Under the pieces are notes generated by a model. That model was not told where the DNA came from. It was given only the letters and a program-made list of their open reading frames with translations, and did no database searches. A DNA stretch of 41,526 nt, taken from Caldalkalibacillus salinus. GTDB lineage: Bacteria; Bacillota; Bacilli; Caldalkalibacillales; JCM-10596. The stretch lies in NCBI RefSeq assembly GCF_016745835.1, contig NZ_JAERVL010000013.1:1-41526 (forward strand). Reading direction: 5' to 3'. Positions 8,130 through 18,135 of the stretch are shown here, piece after piece (position 1 is the first letter of the stretch; the number at the start of each line of letters is the position of its first letter). The position numbers and the translations under genes were made by a program.

Positions 8130-8762
8130 TCAAAATGCTAGATATCCATTCTCCCTGCGATATGTGGCAACGTCATCCACGGTTATCATATTAATGCCAT
8201 ACTGATGTGAAAAAGCGATAAGCTCCTGCTCCCTCGCCATATGCCCATCTTCTTTCATGATTTCACAAATAACAGCGGCGGGATAAAGTCCGGCTAGGCG
8301 CATGAGATCAATAGAGGCTTCCGTTTGTCCTCTTCTTTCCAACACGCCATTCTGTTTGGCACGTAAGGGAAACACATGCCCTGGCCTAACAAAATCTGTG
8401 GCCTTGGCATCCGCATCAATCAATCTCCTAATCGTGGTCGCTCTCTCGTACGCTGAAATTCCTGTTGTAACCCCTTCTAGGGCATCGACAGATACGGTAA
8501 ACGCCGTTTGGTGTGACTCCTCGTTTTTATTCACCATTTGGGGCAATTCAAGATAAGTGAGACGTTCTCCTAGCATAGGGGTGCAGATGAGACCACACCC
8601 ATTCCGAGCCATGAAATTGATGTGTTCCCCAGTTACCATTTCAGCCGCGCAGACAAGGTCTCCTTCATTTTCCCTAGACTGATCATCCTGTATGATCACC
8701 ATCCTCCCCTGTCTTACGTCAGCCATCGCTTGTTCCACTTTGTTCAGAGCGGTTTGTATCAT
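8130..8762 (-). CDS. ribB: 3,4-dihydroxy-2-butanone 4-phosphate synthase (riboflavin synthesis)
   Basis: A 210-residue enzyme that converts ribulose 5-phosphate to 3,4-dihydroxy-2-butanone 4-phosphate and formate, one of the two precursors of riboflavin. The active-site signature [11 protein letters not shown] is intact, followed by [33 protein letters not shown] and the [11 protein letters not shown] segment. It ends where the RibB domain ends. The GTP cyclohydrolase II half found in the usual Bacillus RibBA fusion is absent, so this is a stand-alone RibB. The start has TAAGGAGGTTTTTGA before it. An FMN riboswitch and terminator precede it, so it is expected to be shut off when FMN is plentiful. 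No other rib genes are in the window. Confidence 0.95.
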   Translation of the reverse strand: MIQTALNKVEQAMADVRQGRMVIIQDDQSRENEGDLVCAAEMVTGEHINFMARNGCGLICTPMLGERLTYLELPQMVNKNEESHQTAFTVSVDALEGVTTGISAYERATTIRRLIDADAKATDFVRPGHVFPLRAKQNGVLERRGQTEASIDLMRLAGLYPAAVICEIMKEDGHMAREQELIAFSHQYGINMITVDDVATYRRENGYLAF

Positions 8763-8800
8763 TCAAAAACCTCCTTAAGATTTTTGAATTGAAACAACCT

Positions 8801-8829
8801 AAAAATGCCTCGCTGTGGTAACGGGGCAT
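8801..8829 (-). terminator. Terminator between the FMN riboswitch and ribB
   Basis: On the minus strand ATGCC-CG and CG-GGCAT form a stem (8805-8812 with 8822-8829) followed by TTTTT. It is the expected expression platform of the riboswitch. A second stem (8842-8850 with 8860-8868) lies between it and the aptamer and may be the alternative fold. Confidence 0.75.
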
Positions 8830-8876
8830 GAGGAAATAAGCCTTACGATTATATTTTTTAATCGTAAAGCCACTTG

Positions 8877-9056
8877 TACCTTCTCCCATCCGGACTATAC
8901 CGTCGGCCTCAGGTTCTCACTAAGTCAGTCACCCTCCATCACTGGTCCGTCTACAATGCTAACGACAAATAAAACTTTGTGATGAGAAGGTGAGTCGCGG
9001 GCTTAAACCTCATGGTTATCACCGCCGGTTGGGACTTTCACCCGACCCCGAAGGTT
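8877..9056 (-). ncRNA. FMN riboswitch (RFN element)
   Basis: Read on the minus strand, the element starts with TTCGGGGTCGGGTGAAAGTC and ACCGGCGGTGAT. It continues with AGCCCGCGA and closes with AGTCCGGATGGGAGAAGG. These are the conserved blocks of the RFN aptamer in the right order and spacing. It lies in the 370-bp gap upstream of ribB and controls it by transcription termination. Confidence 0.95.
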
Positions 9057-9132
9057 GTATTCAATTCACTATCACTATATCATAATGCCATTAACATTTG
9101 TTTCCTTAATTTCAATCTTTGTTTAAGTCGCT

Positions 9133-10761
9133 TTAACCATTGGCATGCGTGACTGTCTCTGGTTGTTCACTATAGGTTTGTTCTCTCTCTTTCTGATCAG
9201 TTGTTCCGCTGGGATCTTGGTTGGACGTTCTCAACGGTATTTCTTTTAGAAAGAGGGTTAATAGGAATGCTACGGTGACAATGATGGCACTAAACAGAAA
9301 CACAAAGGTCAAGGCGTCGCTTAACGCGACTTTCAACGTATCAATCAGCTGATCAAAGGCAGGCCGCATCTGCTCTGCTAGCCGTTGTCTGATGCCTTCC
9401 AAGGCAGCTGCGTCCATGAGAATCTGTGGATTTTGCATATCTAACTCTCCGGCAACAGCAGACGATGGCATGGTCACATCCGTTTTGTTTAGCCGATCAA
9501 TTATCCTAGAACTCATCATATACCCCATAATAGCAACACCGACCGTTCCCCCTAATTGTCTACATAACTGGGAAGTGGCTGTGCCTACACCTAAATATTT
9601 GTGTGCGACCGCATTTTGGACCGTCAATGTGAAGATAGGCATCGTCAGTCCTAATCCGATGCCGGTGACAATGAGATTGAATATGAGTACAGGTATCGTT
9701 GTATCAGGTGTTAGGCTGGTATTGAGATAGATGCCTGTGGCCATAATCCCAAAACCGAGTAAAGCTATGATTTTATACTTCCCTGTTTTGGTGATCAATT
9801 GTCCAGCTAGTGCACTACAACTCACCATGGCAATGGTCATCACCATTTCAATTAAGCCTGAGGTTGTGGCCGATCGCCCTAGGACCCCTTGCACGTAAAA
9901 GGGGACGTACATGATAACACCGAACATGGCCATTCCTGCTAAGAAAGAGATCGTATTAGAGACCGATACGACACTATTGCTGAACAAATGCAGAGGCACG
10001 ACAGGACTTTTGACTCTTTTCTCCACCATAATAAAACTGATAAGAGACAGTAACGAGAGTGTAAACAGCCCTATGATTTGATAAGACCCCCATGCATACT
10101 CTGTACCGGCCCAACTAAATCCGAGTAATAAACTAAGGATAAATAGGGTCAGTATAAAGGAGCCTAAGAAATCAATTTTTTCTTTTTCCTTAGGTTCCGC
10201 TTGTGGATAAAGTCTTAAAATCATAAAGAAAGCGATAATCCCAATCGGAAGGAAAATCCAAAAGACCCATGACCAATGCATGTGGTCCACAATGTAGCCC
10301 CCTAATGTGGGGCCAAACAAGCTAGAGAGCCCAAAGACACCCCCCATGAGCCCTTGCCAACGCCCTCTTTCTCGTGGGGCAAACAGGTCTCCTATCGTCG
10401 TAAAGGCAGACGACATGATCATCCCACCACCGAATCCTTGTAACCCTCTAAAGATGATTAATTGATAGATATGACTTGAAAAACCACTGAGCACAGCTCC
10501 TATCATAAAAATACAAATCCCTGTTAATATGAAAATTTTACGTCCGTATATGTCGGATAATTTACCGACGAGTATCGCTGTCACGCTTGATGTGAGCATA
10601 TATATGGTAAAGACCCAGTTAAAATACTCCATACCACCAATGTCCGCCACAATTTTAGGTAGTGACGTGGCCACAATGGTCATATTGAGAGCAGCAAATA
10701 GCATGACAGACATAATCGCGATCATAATGGTCACTTTTTTTCTCATATCTAAATGTTCCAA
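9133..10761 (-). CDS. DHA2-family (EmrB/QacA-type) multidrug efflux transporter
   Basis: A 542-residue major-facilitator protein with about 14 hydrophobic segments, the count typical of the DHA2 drug:H+ antiporters. It shows the loop 2-3 signature GKLSDIYGRKIF and the helix-5 motif GPTLGGYI. A large loop (about residues 420-470) precedes the last helix, and a hydrophilic tail follows it. The start is TTG at 10761, 8 nt after AGGAGG; the ATG inside that gap is in another frame and soon stops. It begins 12 bp after the MarR gene, so the two are cotranscribed and the MarR protein probably controls the exporter. The substrate is unknown. Confidence 0.93.
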   Translation of the reverse strand: MEHLDMRKKVTIMIAIMSVMLFAALNMTIVATSLPKIVADIGGMEYFNWVFTIYMLTSSVTAILVGKLSDIYGRKIFILTGICIFMIGAVLSGFSSHIYQLIIFRGLQGFGGGMIMSSAFTTIGDLFAPRERGRWQGLMGGVFGLSSLFGPTLGGYIVDHMHWSWVFWIFLPIGIIAFFMILRLYPQAEPKEKEKIDFLGSFILTLFILSLLLGFSWAGTEYAWGSYQIIGLFTLSLLSLISFIMVEKRVKSPVVPLHLFSNSVVSVSNTISFLAGMAMFGVIMYVPFYVQGVLGRSATTSGLIEMVMTIAMVSCSALAGQLITKTGKYKIIALLGFGIMATGIYLNTSLTPDTTIPVLIFNLIVTGIGLGLTMPIFTLTVQNAVAHKYLGVGTATSQLCRQLGGTVGVAIMGYMMSSRIIDRLNKTDVTMPSSAVAGELDMQNPQILMDAAALEGIRQRLAEQMRPAFDQLIDTLKVALSDALTFVFLFSAIIVTVAFLLTLFLKEIPLRTSNQDPSGTTDQKEREQTYSEQPETVTHANG

Positions 10762-10773
10762 GAAGCCATCCTC

Positions 10774-11232
10774 CTAATCAGACGAATGCTCTGCCTGATA
10801 TTGATCTAATGCGTGATAAATCTTATTGAGTGAATGTACCGTTGCTGCCAACTCTTCCTCTGAGAATTGGCCGAAAATCGATTCAAACACCTTCACATGC
10901 GCTTTTTTTTGATTCAACACGTACGCAAGCCCTTTATCAGATAACGAAATCACAACCATTCTACGGTCATTGGCGTCTCTTCCGCGTTCAATGAGCGCTT
11001 GTTTTTCCAGTTTATCGGCGATCCCCGTCGCAGCCCCTGGTGTGATACCGAAATAATGGGCGATGTCTGTCATTTTCATCTTGCCATGCTCGTATATCAT
11101 AAAGAGTAGGAATAATTGCCCGGGTGAAAGCTCTTGAGCATTCTGTTTCATCACATCGACACTCGAACGGTGCACTTTCTTTAAGGATATCAACAACTGT
11201 TCGTAGACGTTCATATCTGCATCTTGACTCAT
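10774..11232 (-). CDS. MarR-family transcriptional regulator of the adjacent exporter
   Basis: A 152-residue winged-helix repressor. The recognition helix region ITPGAATGIADKLEKQALIERGRDANDRRMVVISLSDKG is the classical MarR wHTH and DxRxxxxxLTxxG wing (here D-R-R-M-V-V-I-S-L-S-D-K-G). GGAGGACTAAT lies before the ATG. It is first in a two-gene unit with the DHA2 transporter, the arrangement of a ligand-released autorepressor. A perfect 29-bp inverted repeat about 90 bp upstream is the likely operator. Confidence 0.92.
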   Translation of the reverse strand: MSQDADMNVYEQLLISLKKVHRSSVDVMKQNAQELSPGQLFLLFMIYEHGKMKMTDIAHYFGITPGAATGIADKLEKQALIERGRDANDRRMVVISLSDKGLAYVLNQKKAHVKVFESIFGQFSEEELAATVHSLNKIYHALDQYQAEHSSD

Positions 11233-11320
11233 ATTAGTCCTCCCATTGCATATCTTTATCTATGTCTATCGTCTTATCATTCTTTTACTAAACAAGTTAT
11301 ATCACTTAAACTTATAAGGC

Positions 11321-11349
11321 ATAAATATTTTATTTACTAAAATATTTAT
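11321..11349. promoter_or_regulatory. Inverted-repeat operator upstream of the MarR-exporter operon
   Basis: ATAAATATTTTA (11321-11332) and TAAAATATTTAT (11338-11349) form a perfect 12-bp inverted repeat with a 5-bp centre, in the AT-rich promoter region. Its position and symmetry suit a MarR dimer site. The AT composition means some symmetry could be by chance. Confidence 0.6.
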
Positions 11350-11396
11350 ATGTTAAATATAGTGCCTTCCCGAATTAATGTCAATAAAAAGGCATG

Positions 11397-11429
11397 ATAA
11401 AAGAGAGGGGTCTTGCACCCTCTCTTTTT
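11397..11429 (-). terminator. Terminator of the methionine operon
   Basis: AAGAGAGGG (11401-11409) pairs with CCCTCTCTT (11418-11426), with an 8-nt loop and T runs on both strands. It lies just after metH on the minus strand. Confidence 0.9.
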
Positions 11430-11478
11430 GCTAATCATGATATGGATGGATAAGTCCCTTCATTTCTTTTCATTTCTC

Positions 11479-14400
11479 CTACACACTAAAATACCGGCCC
11501 TCAGGATGAGCAAACACCATGGCTGTGACGGACGCTTCTGGCTCCATCATAAAACCTTCGGTCAAGTCTATTCCGATGTCTTCAGGTTGAATCAGCTCAA
11601 ATAGTTTAGCTTGGTCTTCAAGGTCAGGGCATGCTGGGTACCCGTATGAGACACGAACCCCTTGATATTTCGCCCCGAAGCGGTCTTGCATTGTGAAATC
11701 TGTCGGATCGGGAATCCCCCACTGGTCACGCATCAGGTGATGAACGTATTCAGCGAATGCTTCTGCTAATTCTAACGCTAACGCTTGTAAGGCATGACTG
11801 CGTAAGTATGCCCCTTCTTCTTTCCACTGTTGAGCGAGTGAACGAATGCCCTCCCCCGCTGTAACGGATAGAAACCCTACATAATCCATCTCTCCACTGT
11901 CTGCTTGTCGTATAAAGTCTGCGAGACATAAGTAGGGGGCTTTTGTTTGTCTCGGGAAGCGAAACGTTTGAATGACCGTTTGAAAGTCTTGTGGGTCGTA
12001 AATCACGATGTCGTCATCCTTGGCCTGTGCAGGAAAGAACTGATACATCCCGTGTGCTTTAATGATTTGATCGCGCTCGACCTCTTCTAAGATATGATCA
12101 ACTTCTGCTTTGAGCGAGAGGGCTTTTTCATTTTTTTGCTCCAATAGGCGCTTCACCTTGCCTTGTAATCCTAAATGTTTGCCTAATAATGTTTGCCAAT
12201 TGAGATACGGCAACAGATGAGCGATAGAGAACTGCCTCAAAACATGCCGATTAAAATCCGGAGGGACCTGCACTGGCACCGATTGTGACACGTCTGACTT
12301 GGCACGCGTGGCCACAGCTTGGGCTTGGGAGACAGCCACTTCCTGATTGTAGCGTTCCCGTTGCGCTCGCTTTTCCACCAACTCAGACTCCAGCTTTTCT
12401 CTTTCGTCCTCTTGTTGTAAACGACTGGCTAGGGACAATCCATCCATGGCGTCTTTGGCGTAGAGCACAGGGCCTTCATATTCCGGCGAAATTTTATTCT
12501 CAGTGAATTTTCGCGACAATGCTGCTCCCCCTACAAGGATGGGAACGGATATGTTTGACTGACGTAAGTCTTGGGCTGTTAACACCATTTGTTGCGCTGA
12601 TTTGACGAGTAGGCCTGATAACCCTACGATATCCGGTTGTTCTTGCCTAACCGCTTGGATAAGCGTTTGGGGCGTCACTTTTATCCCTAGGTCGACCACT
12701 TTAAACCCATTGTTACTCAAAATGATTTCCACTAGATTCTTGCCTATATCATGAACATCCCCTTTCACAGTGGCTAAGATGACCTTTCCCTTTCCACTGT
12801 CATCTTTGACTTCCATAAACTGCTCTAAATAGGAAACGGCTGCTTTCATGACTTCAGCACTCTGCAAGACTTCAGCTACGATAAGCTGATTGTCATTGAA
12901 TAATTTTCCCACTTCGGCCATCCCTGTCATGAGTGGCCCATTAATGATATCCAGTGGGTCAGAAAAGACGTGTAAGGCTTCCTCTAAATCTGGTATTAGG
13001 CCTTCTTTCGTTCCTTCGATGACGTAATACGCTAAGCGCTCCTCAAGGCTCATATCAGTTTTTGGTTGTTTGTCAGTTGACTTTTTGCCGCGATAAAAGT
13101 TGGTCAAGGTGGCTAGAGTGTCGTCCGTTGTTGCAAATAATAATTGCTCGGCCATGACTCTCTCTTCCTCTACAATCGAAGCGTAACGCTCTAGTTTCTC
13201 AGTGTTGACGATGGCGTAGTCTAATCCTGCTAGAGTACAGTGATAGAGATACACCGCGTTAACGACTTCACGTCCGACAGGAGGTAGACCGAAGGATACG
13301 TTACTGACGCCAAGTATGGTCAGACATTCAGGTAAAGCTCCTTTTATCAGACGTATACCCTCGATGGTCTCCTTAGCCGCACCGATATACTGCTGGTCTC
13401 CCGTGCCCACTGGAAAGACGAGCGGATCAAATATTATATCCTGTGCCGGAATCCCGTATTTGTGGACAAGCAGGTCATGCGAACGTTTGGCGATCTCTAA
13501 CTTGCGTTGCGCCGTGGTCGCCATGCCTTCCTCATCTATCGTACCCACAATAATCGCAGCACCATACTGACGCACGAGTGGGAGTACTTTTTCAAATCGT
13601 TCTTCACCGTCTTCCAAATTAATAGAGTTGATAATGGCTTTACCCTGACAGTATGTCAGAGCCTTTTCAATGACCCTCTCATCTGTCGAATCGATCATCA
13701 GCGGCACCTTCACTTTGTTGACCACCTGTTGTAAAAAGGCCTCCATATCCTCCAACTCTTCCCGATCGGGATCCGCGAGGCACACGTCTATAACATGAGC
13801 GCCCCCTTTGACTTGGGCCCGGGCGATCTCAGAAGCTTCCTCATACTTTCCTTCGGCTATTAACCGCTTAAATTTACGAGAACCGATGACATTGGTTCGT
13901 TCTCCGACCATTAGGGGTCTCATATCTTCCTCATAAATCAGCGGCTCAATGCCAGATACTGCGTGAGGATGGCGAGATGGTATCTGTCGAGGAGCATAGG
14001 GTTGAACGGCTTCTCGGATGGCACGAATATGCTCAGGCGTGGTCCCACAACATCCGCCGACCATGTTCAGCCAGCCCTTCTCCGCAAAGGCGGCCACTTT
14101 TTTGGCGAGTGAATGAGGGGATTCATGGTAATGGCCTTCTTCATCGGGTAACCCTGCGTTTGGGTAGCAGCTCACCGCCGTCGTGGCTAGTTCAGAGAGC
14201 GAACGAACATGATCGCGCATAAACTCTGGTCCTGTGGCACAGTTCAGCCCTACCATTAAAGGGTTCATATGCTCACAGGACAGGTAAAAAGCTTCAATAC
14301 TCTGTCCGGCGAGCGTACTTCCCATAGGCTCAATCGTCCCGGACACAATGAGCGGTACGGAGATATCTAACGCTTTAGACGCGCGCTCGATGCCTAGGTA

Positions 14401-14919
14401 TGCGGCCTTAACGTTACGCATATCCTGACTCGTTTCTAGTAGCAAGACATCCACCTTTCCTCTTAAGAGACCCCGCGCTTGTAGCTCATAAGCTTCGATT
14501 AACGCTGCAAATGTGACCCCACCCGTCACTGAAATTGATTTGGTGGTGGGACCCATGGCACCAGCTACGAACCGAGGCCAATCTGGCGTAGATACTGTAT
14601 CTGCTGCCTCTCGTGCAAGTTGAGCAGCGACAAGGTTAATCTCCTCTGACAAATGTCCTAATCCGTAATCGTCTAGCACGATATTCGTGGCACCAAAAGT
14701 ATTCGTTTCAATTAAATCTGCACCCGCTTCAAGGTACTGTTCATGTATATGTTTAACCACTTGGGGGGCTGTAAGGTTTAGATATTCATTGCAGCCTTCA
14801 TACGCCTCACCGCCGAAATCCGACGCTTGCAAATCGGCGTTTTGTAACATCGTTCCTGTGGCTCCGTCAAATACGATAATTTTCTGTTCTAACTCTTTTT
14901 CAAATGATGTTTTACCCAT
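11479..14919 (-). CDS. metH: Cobalamin-dependent methionine synthase
   Basis: A 1146-residue enzyme that transfers the methyl group of methyltetrahydrofolate via cobalamin to homocysteine. All four modules are present: the homocysteine domain with zinc cysteines GLNCATG (about 222) and GGCCGTT (about 290); the pterin-binding domain (about 330-610, including ERTNVIGSRKF and DVCLADPDREE); the cobalamin cap and Rossmann domain with DVHDIGKN (about 720), whose His is the lower axial ligand; and a C-terminal AdoMet-binding reactivation domain (about 890-1146, including the GVRVSYGYPACPD signature). It overlaps the upstream gene by 8 bp and has AGAGGGGGTCAACC before ATG. Last gene of metI-metC-yitJ-metH. 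The AdoMet domain implies an electron-donor reactivation system elsewhere. Confidence 0.97.
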   Translation of the reverse strand: MGKTSFEKELEQKIIVFDGATGTMLQNADLQASDFGGEAYEGCNEYLNLTAPQVVKHIHEQYLEAGADLIETNTFGATNIVLDDYGLGHLSEEINLVAAQLAREAADTVSTPDWPRFVAGAMGPTTKSISVTGGVTFAALIEAYELQARGLLRGKVDVLLLETSQDMRNVKAAYLGIERASKALDISVPLIVSGTIEPMGSTLAGQSIEAFYLSCEHMNPLMVGLNCATGPEFMRDHVRSLSELATTAVSCYPNAGLPDEEGHYHESPHSLAKKVAAFAEKGWLNMVGGCCGTTPEHIRAIREAVQPYAPRQIPSRHPHAVSGIEPLIYEEDMRPLMVGERTNVIGSRKFKRLIAEGKYEEASEIARAQVKGGAHVIDVCLADPDREELEDMEAFLQQVVNKVKVPLMIDSTDERVIEKALTYCQGKAIINSINLEDGEERFEKVLPLVRQYGAAIIVGTIDEEGMATTAQRKLEIAKRSHDLLVHKYGIPAQDIIFDPLVFPVGTGDQQYIGAAKETIEGIRLIKGALPECLTILGVSNVSFGLPPVGREVVNAVYLYHCTLAGLDYAIVNTEKLERYASIVEEERVMAEQLLFATTDDTLATLTNFYRGKKSTDKQPKTDMSLEERLAYYVIEGTKEGLIPDLEEALHVFSDPLDIINGPLMTGMAEVGKLFNDNQLIVAEVLQSAEVMKAAVSYLEQFMEVKDDSGKGKVILATVKGDVHDIGKNLVEIILSNNGFKVVDLGIKVTPQTLIQAVRQEQPDIVGLSGLLVKSAQQMVLTAQDLRQSNISVPILVGGAALSRKFTENKISPEYEGPVLYAKDAMDGLSLASRLQQEDEREKLESELVEKRAQRERYNQEVAVSQAQAVATRAKSDVSQSVPVQVPPDFNRHVLRQFSIAHLLPYLNWQTLLGKHLGLQGKVKRLLEQKNEKALSLKAEVDHILEEVERDQIIKAHGMYQFFPAQAKDDDIVIYDPQDFQTVIQTFRFPRQTKAPYLCLADFIRQADSGEMDYVGFLSVTAGEGIRSLAQQWKEEGAYLRSHALQALALELAEAFAEYVHHLMRDQWGIPDPTDFTMQDRFGAKYQGVRVSYGYPACPDLEDQAKLFELIQPEDIGIDLTEGFMMEPEASVTAMVFAHPEGRYFSV

Positions 14920-16888
14920 GGTTGACCCCCTCTATCAATCCTTGCTCTTGTTGGTGATGCGTTTGTTTGGCGTAGTGTGTGAGTTCAGCGCTCAATTCAT
15001 AGCGCAGGAACGGTGTGATCAAATACAGACGTGTAAAGTATTGCTGCACCACATCAACCAATGATTTGGCTATAGCCAACCCCTCTTCGGTTGCCCGCTG
15101 TGGATCATCTTTGTATTTTTCCATCCGTCGACGCGTCTCATCTGACAACTGTATGCCTGGTACTTCATGATGTATAAACTCGGCGTTGCGATAGCTTGTT
15201 AACGGCATAACGCCCACATAAATAGGTGTAGATAGATGCTTCGTATGCTCATAGATCTCTATAATTTGGTTTTCATCATAGATCGGTTGAGTGAGAAAGT
15301 AGTCTGCTCCTTGGCTTGCTTTCTTCTCCGCCCGCTTAACCTCCTGTTCTAGATGACGTACATTGGGATTAAAGGCGGCAGCCACCGTAAAATTGGTTTT
15401 CCTTCCTAATGATTTACCCGAAAAAGCCTGACCTTCGTTACACTGTTTAATCATTCTAATCAATTCTAAGGATGACAAGTCATAGACGGAGCTCGCTCCC
15501 GGGACATCCCCTACTTTGGCCGGGTCTCCCGTGATGACTAACACATCCTCCAAGCCCTGTGTCGTTAAACCCATTAAATGAGACTGTAACCCAATAAGAT
15601 TTCGATCACGACAAGCAATATGGACAATTGGAGGAACATTGAGACGCTCTTTGACCATAAGCGCCATAGACTGATTGCTGATCCGGGGTGAGGCTAATGA
15701 ATTGTCTGCTAAGGTAATCGCATCTGCGCCGGCCTCCTTTAATACCCGCGCGCCTTCCATAAAGCGCTCCGTGTTTAGCGTGCGCGGCGGGTCTAATTCC
15801 ACGATGACGTGCGGGCGTGTGTCGTTATGGTGGGGCTCGATTTGACCACCAGCGTACACAACAGGGTCGGATCGTAGCGCCATGTTTTCACCCTGGTCCT
15901 CGTTGTCATCACCTACAGTAACAGTTGATGTCTCTCTTTCACTTTCTATCCTTTTATGATCTATCACAGCATTTTTAGCATGGTCCAGCTCTATTTCCTT
16001 AAAAAGTAGGGGACGTCGGTCTGAGACGGCTTTTGTAATGGCTTTAATATGGTCTGGTGTCGTGCCACAACATCCGCCTATCACACGTACCCCCTGTTCC
16101 CACAGTGCTCGTGCTGCCTCCTCAAAGTAGGCTGCGTTGGGGGCGTACTGGTATCGACCATCCCGATAACTTGGGAGACTCGCATTTGGATAGGCTGATA
16201 AGTAAGCGTGTTGTGGTAGAGGGACCTTTTCCAATGATTGAATCATATGATGAGGACCTAACCGACAGTTCAGGCCAACGACGTCTGCGCCATATGCTTC
16301 TAATTGTGATATTGCCTGGTGCAAATGAAGTCCCCCTTGAACGTAACCCACCCCATGCAAAGTCACTTGGGCCACGATGGGCTTGGAAGTCATACTGCGC
16401 GCACACTTCAAAACGGTCAGTAACTCTTCAAAGTCATAGTACGTCTCTAACAGCAAGCCATCCACACCTGCTTCTAACAACAGGTTCAACTGCTCCTGAA
16501 AACACTGTTCGATATCCGCTAGACGTGTCGTCTTACTTGGTAGCCCACGAATCCCCCCCATAGTGCCAAACACATAGCGGCTCTCGCTGTCCTTCGCTTG
16601 AGCGCCCTGGACCGACTGCTTGGCTACACGAACCGCCTGAGTATTGATTTCAGCAACACGATGTTCCAGTCCATAAGGTGCCAGCTTCTCAGTGTTTGCT
16701 GCATACGTATGGGTCTGTATGAGCCTCGCCCCTGCTTCAACATACGCACGATGAATGTCATAGATTTGTTCTGGATGAGTCAGGTTCAACGCTTCATAAC
16801 ACTGACCGACACCGTAAGAATACAGCAACGTCCCCATGGCCCCGTCCGCTACGATCATGTTTTGCTTCAGATCATCTATAAAGTTCAC
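14912..16888 (-). CDS. yitJ: Bifunctional homocysteine S-methyltransferase / methylenetetrahydrofolate reductase
   Basis: A 658-residue fusion. Residues 1-300 are a homocysteine methyltransferase barrel with its zinc ligands GLNCRLG (about 206) and GGCCGTT (about 273). After a hydrophilic linker (about 300-350) comes a MetF-type reductase (VIVELDPPRTLN, ITGDPAKVGDVPGASSVYDL, FLTQPIYDENQI, VGVMPLTSYRNAEF). The reductase makes the 5-methyltetrahydrofolate that MetH, encoded next, consumes. B. subtilis YitJ has the same architecture. The start is GTG 16888, preceded by GAGGGGG; its GTGA overlaps the metC stop. Having both a YitJ methyltransferase half and a full MetH in one operon is redundant on paper. 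The half-domain lacks a cobalamin module, and its methyl donor is not evident. Confidence 0.95.
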   Translation of the reverse strand: MNFIDDLKQNMIVADGAMGTLLYSYGVGQCYEALNLTHPEQIYDIHRAYVEAGARLIQTHTYAANTEKLAPYGLEHRVAEINTQAVRVAKQSVQGAQAKDSESRYVFGTMGGIRGLPSKTTRLADIEQCFQEQLNLLLEAGVDGLLLETYYDFEELLTVLKCARSMTSKPIVAQVTLHGVGYVQGGLHLHQAISQLEAYGADVVGLNCRLGPHHMIQSLEKVPLPQHAYLSAYPNASLPSYRDGRYQYAPNAAYFEEAARALWEQGVRVIGGCCGTTPDHIKAITKAVSDRRPLLFKEIELDHAKNAVIDHKRIESERETSTVTVGDDNEDQGENMALRSDPVVYAGGQIEPHHNDTRPHVIVELDPPRTLNTERFMEGARVLKEAGADAITLADNSLASPRISNQSMALMVKERLNVPPIVHIACRDRNLIGLQSHLMGLTTQGLEDVLVITGDPAKVGDVPGASSVYDLSSLELIRMIKQCNEGQAFSGKSLGRKTNFTVAAAFNPNVRHLEQEVKRAEKKASQGADYFLTQPIYDENQIIEIYEHTKHLSTPIYVGVMPLTSYRNAEFIHHEVPGIQLSDETRRRMEKYKDDPQRATEEGLAIAKSLVDVVQQYFTRLYLITPFLRYELSAELTHYAKQTHHQQEQGLIEGVNHG

Positions 16889-18135
16889 GATCTGACCCCC
16901 TCTACTGCTTGACTTGCAGGAGGTGTACCCTTGTTTTCTGGTAGATATCCACGGTCTCGGTCTGCTGTCCCTTCCCTTAGCGCTTGAAAGGCCTGAGTGA
17001 AATCAGCGATAAGGTCCTCGAAGTGCTCCAAACCAACAGATAATCGCAGTAAGCCATCCGAAATCCCCCGCTTCTCTCGTTCTTCCTTGGGCATGGCCGC
17101 ATGTGACATCATAGCTGGATAAGACAGAATCGATTCTACTGCCCCAAGACTAACGGCAAAGACAGGTATGTTAAGGTGAGAGACAAATCGATCAACGGCG
17201 GCCTTATTCTTTAAGCAAAAGGAAAAGACGGCCCCCGGTCCTCTTGTCTGTTCAGCGTGACAGGCACTTCCGGGATGCCCTGGTCGTCCGGGATAATAGA
17301 TGTGCTGCACTTCTGGAATCGTTGAGAGGAAATCTACTAGTTTCCATGCCGTCTCTTGAGACTGTTGTAAACGGACATGTAGCGTCTTTAACCCTCTCAA
17401 CACGAGCCAACAGTCCTGTGCACCCAAGACGGCACCAAACGTATTTTGTAGGAAGCTTATGTCTTCAGCCAACTGTCCATCTTTCACCACAACGAGACCG
17501 GCTAAGACATCACTATGTCCAGATATAAACTTTGTCGCACTATGCACGACAAGGTCAGCCCCTAAGGATAAGGGTTGTTGTAAGACGGGAGTTTGGAACG
17601 TATTATCGACAAAGGTCAGACATCCATGCTGTTGAGCGAGTTGGCTAATAGCCCGTATATCTGTGATTTTGAGTAAAGGATTTGACGGTGTTTCAATATA
17701 GATCACTTTTGTCGTAGGCTTTAAATGAGCCTTCACTTGCTCAATGTCCGTCATATCTACAAACGTGTAGTCGATGCCAAAGCGCCTTAGCACGCCTGTC
17801 ACCATACGGTAAGTTCCACCGTACACATCTTCAGATATGAGAACGTGATCGCCTTTAGAAAACAATAAGAATGCTGTTGAGATGGCGGCCATGCCTGAGG
17901 CAAAGGCAAAACCTCTCGTCCCCCCTTCCAATTGAGCGATCGTCTCTTCTAGCGCTTCCCGTGTTGGGTTGCCTGAGCGGCTGTAATCATAGGTGCCTAA
18001 CGTATCCGTCTGACGCTGGTGAAAGGTTGAAGCGTGATGAACGGGTACACTGACTGCTCCCGTATCCGGCTGGACAGCATGCTCATTGTGAACCAACTGC
18101 GTCTCTGTTCGCACATGATAGTTTTGCTTACTCAT
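16885..18135 (-). CDS. metC: Cystathionine beta-lyase (Cys/Met metabolism PLP enzyme)
   Basis: A 416-residue PLP enzyme of the trans-sulfuration family. It has the SATKFISGHSDVLAG motif, whose Lys (about 200) binds PLP, the family segment TFVDNTFQTP, and AVSLGAVESILSYPA near the C-terminus. The role as cystathionine beta-lyase (cystathionine to homocysteine) is assigned from the gene order after metI, as in B. subtilis metIC. Family members are hard to separate by sequence, so cystathionine gamma-synthase/lyase or methionine gamma-lyase activity is possible. It overlaps metI by 8 bp and yitJ by 4 bp, consistent with translational coupling. Confidence 0.9.
   Translation of the reverse strand: MSKQNYHVRTETQLVHNEHAVQPDTGAVSVPVHHASTFHQRQTDTLGTYDYSRSGNPTREALEETIAQLEGGTRGFAFASGMAAISTAFLLFSKGDHVLISEDVYGGTYRMVTGVLRRFGIDYTFVDMTDIEQVKAHLKPTTKVIYIETPSNPLLKITDIRAISQLAQQHGCLTFVDNTFQTPVLQQPLSLGADLVVHSATKFISGHSDVLAGLVVVKDGQLAEDISFLQNTFGAVLGAQDCWLVLRGLKTLHVRLQQSQETAWKLVDFLSTIPEVQHIYYPGRPGHPGSACHAEQTRGPGAVFSFCLKNKAAVDRFVSHLNIPVFAVSLGAVESILSYPAMMSHAAMPKEEREKRGISDGLLRLSVGLEHFEDLIADFTQAFQALREGTADRDRGYLPENKGTPPASQAVEGVRS

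Noticed and set aside
16057-16563. Plus-strand frame of 168 codons
   Set aside because: It is antisense to the zinc-binding part of yitJ, whose frame is unambiguous, so it is a shadow of a GC-balanced gene.
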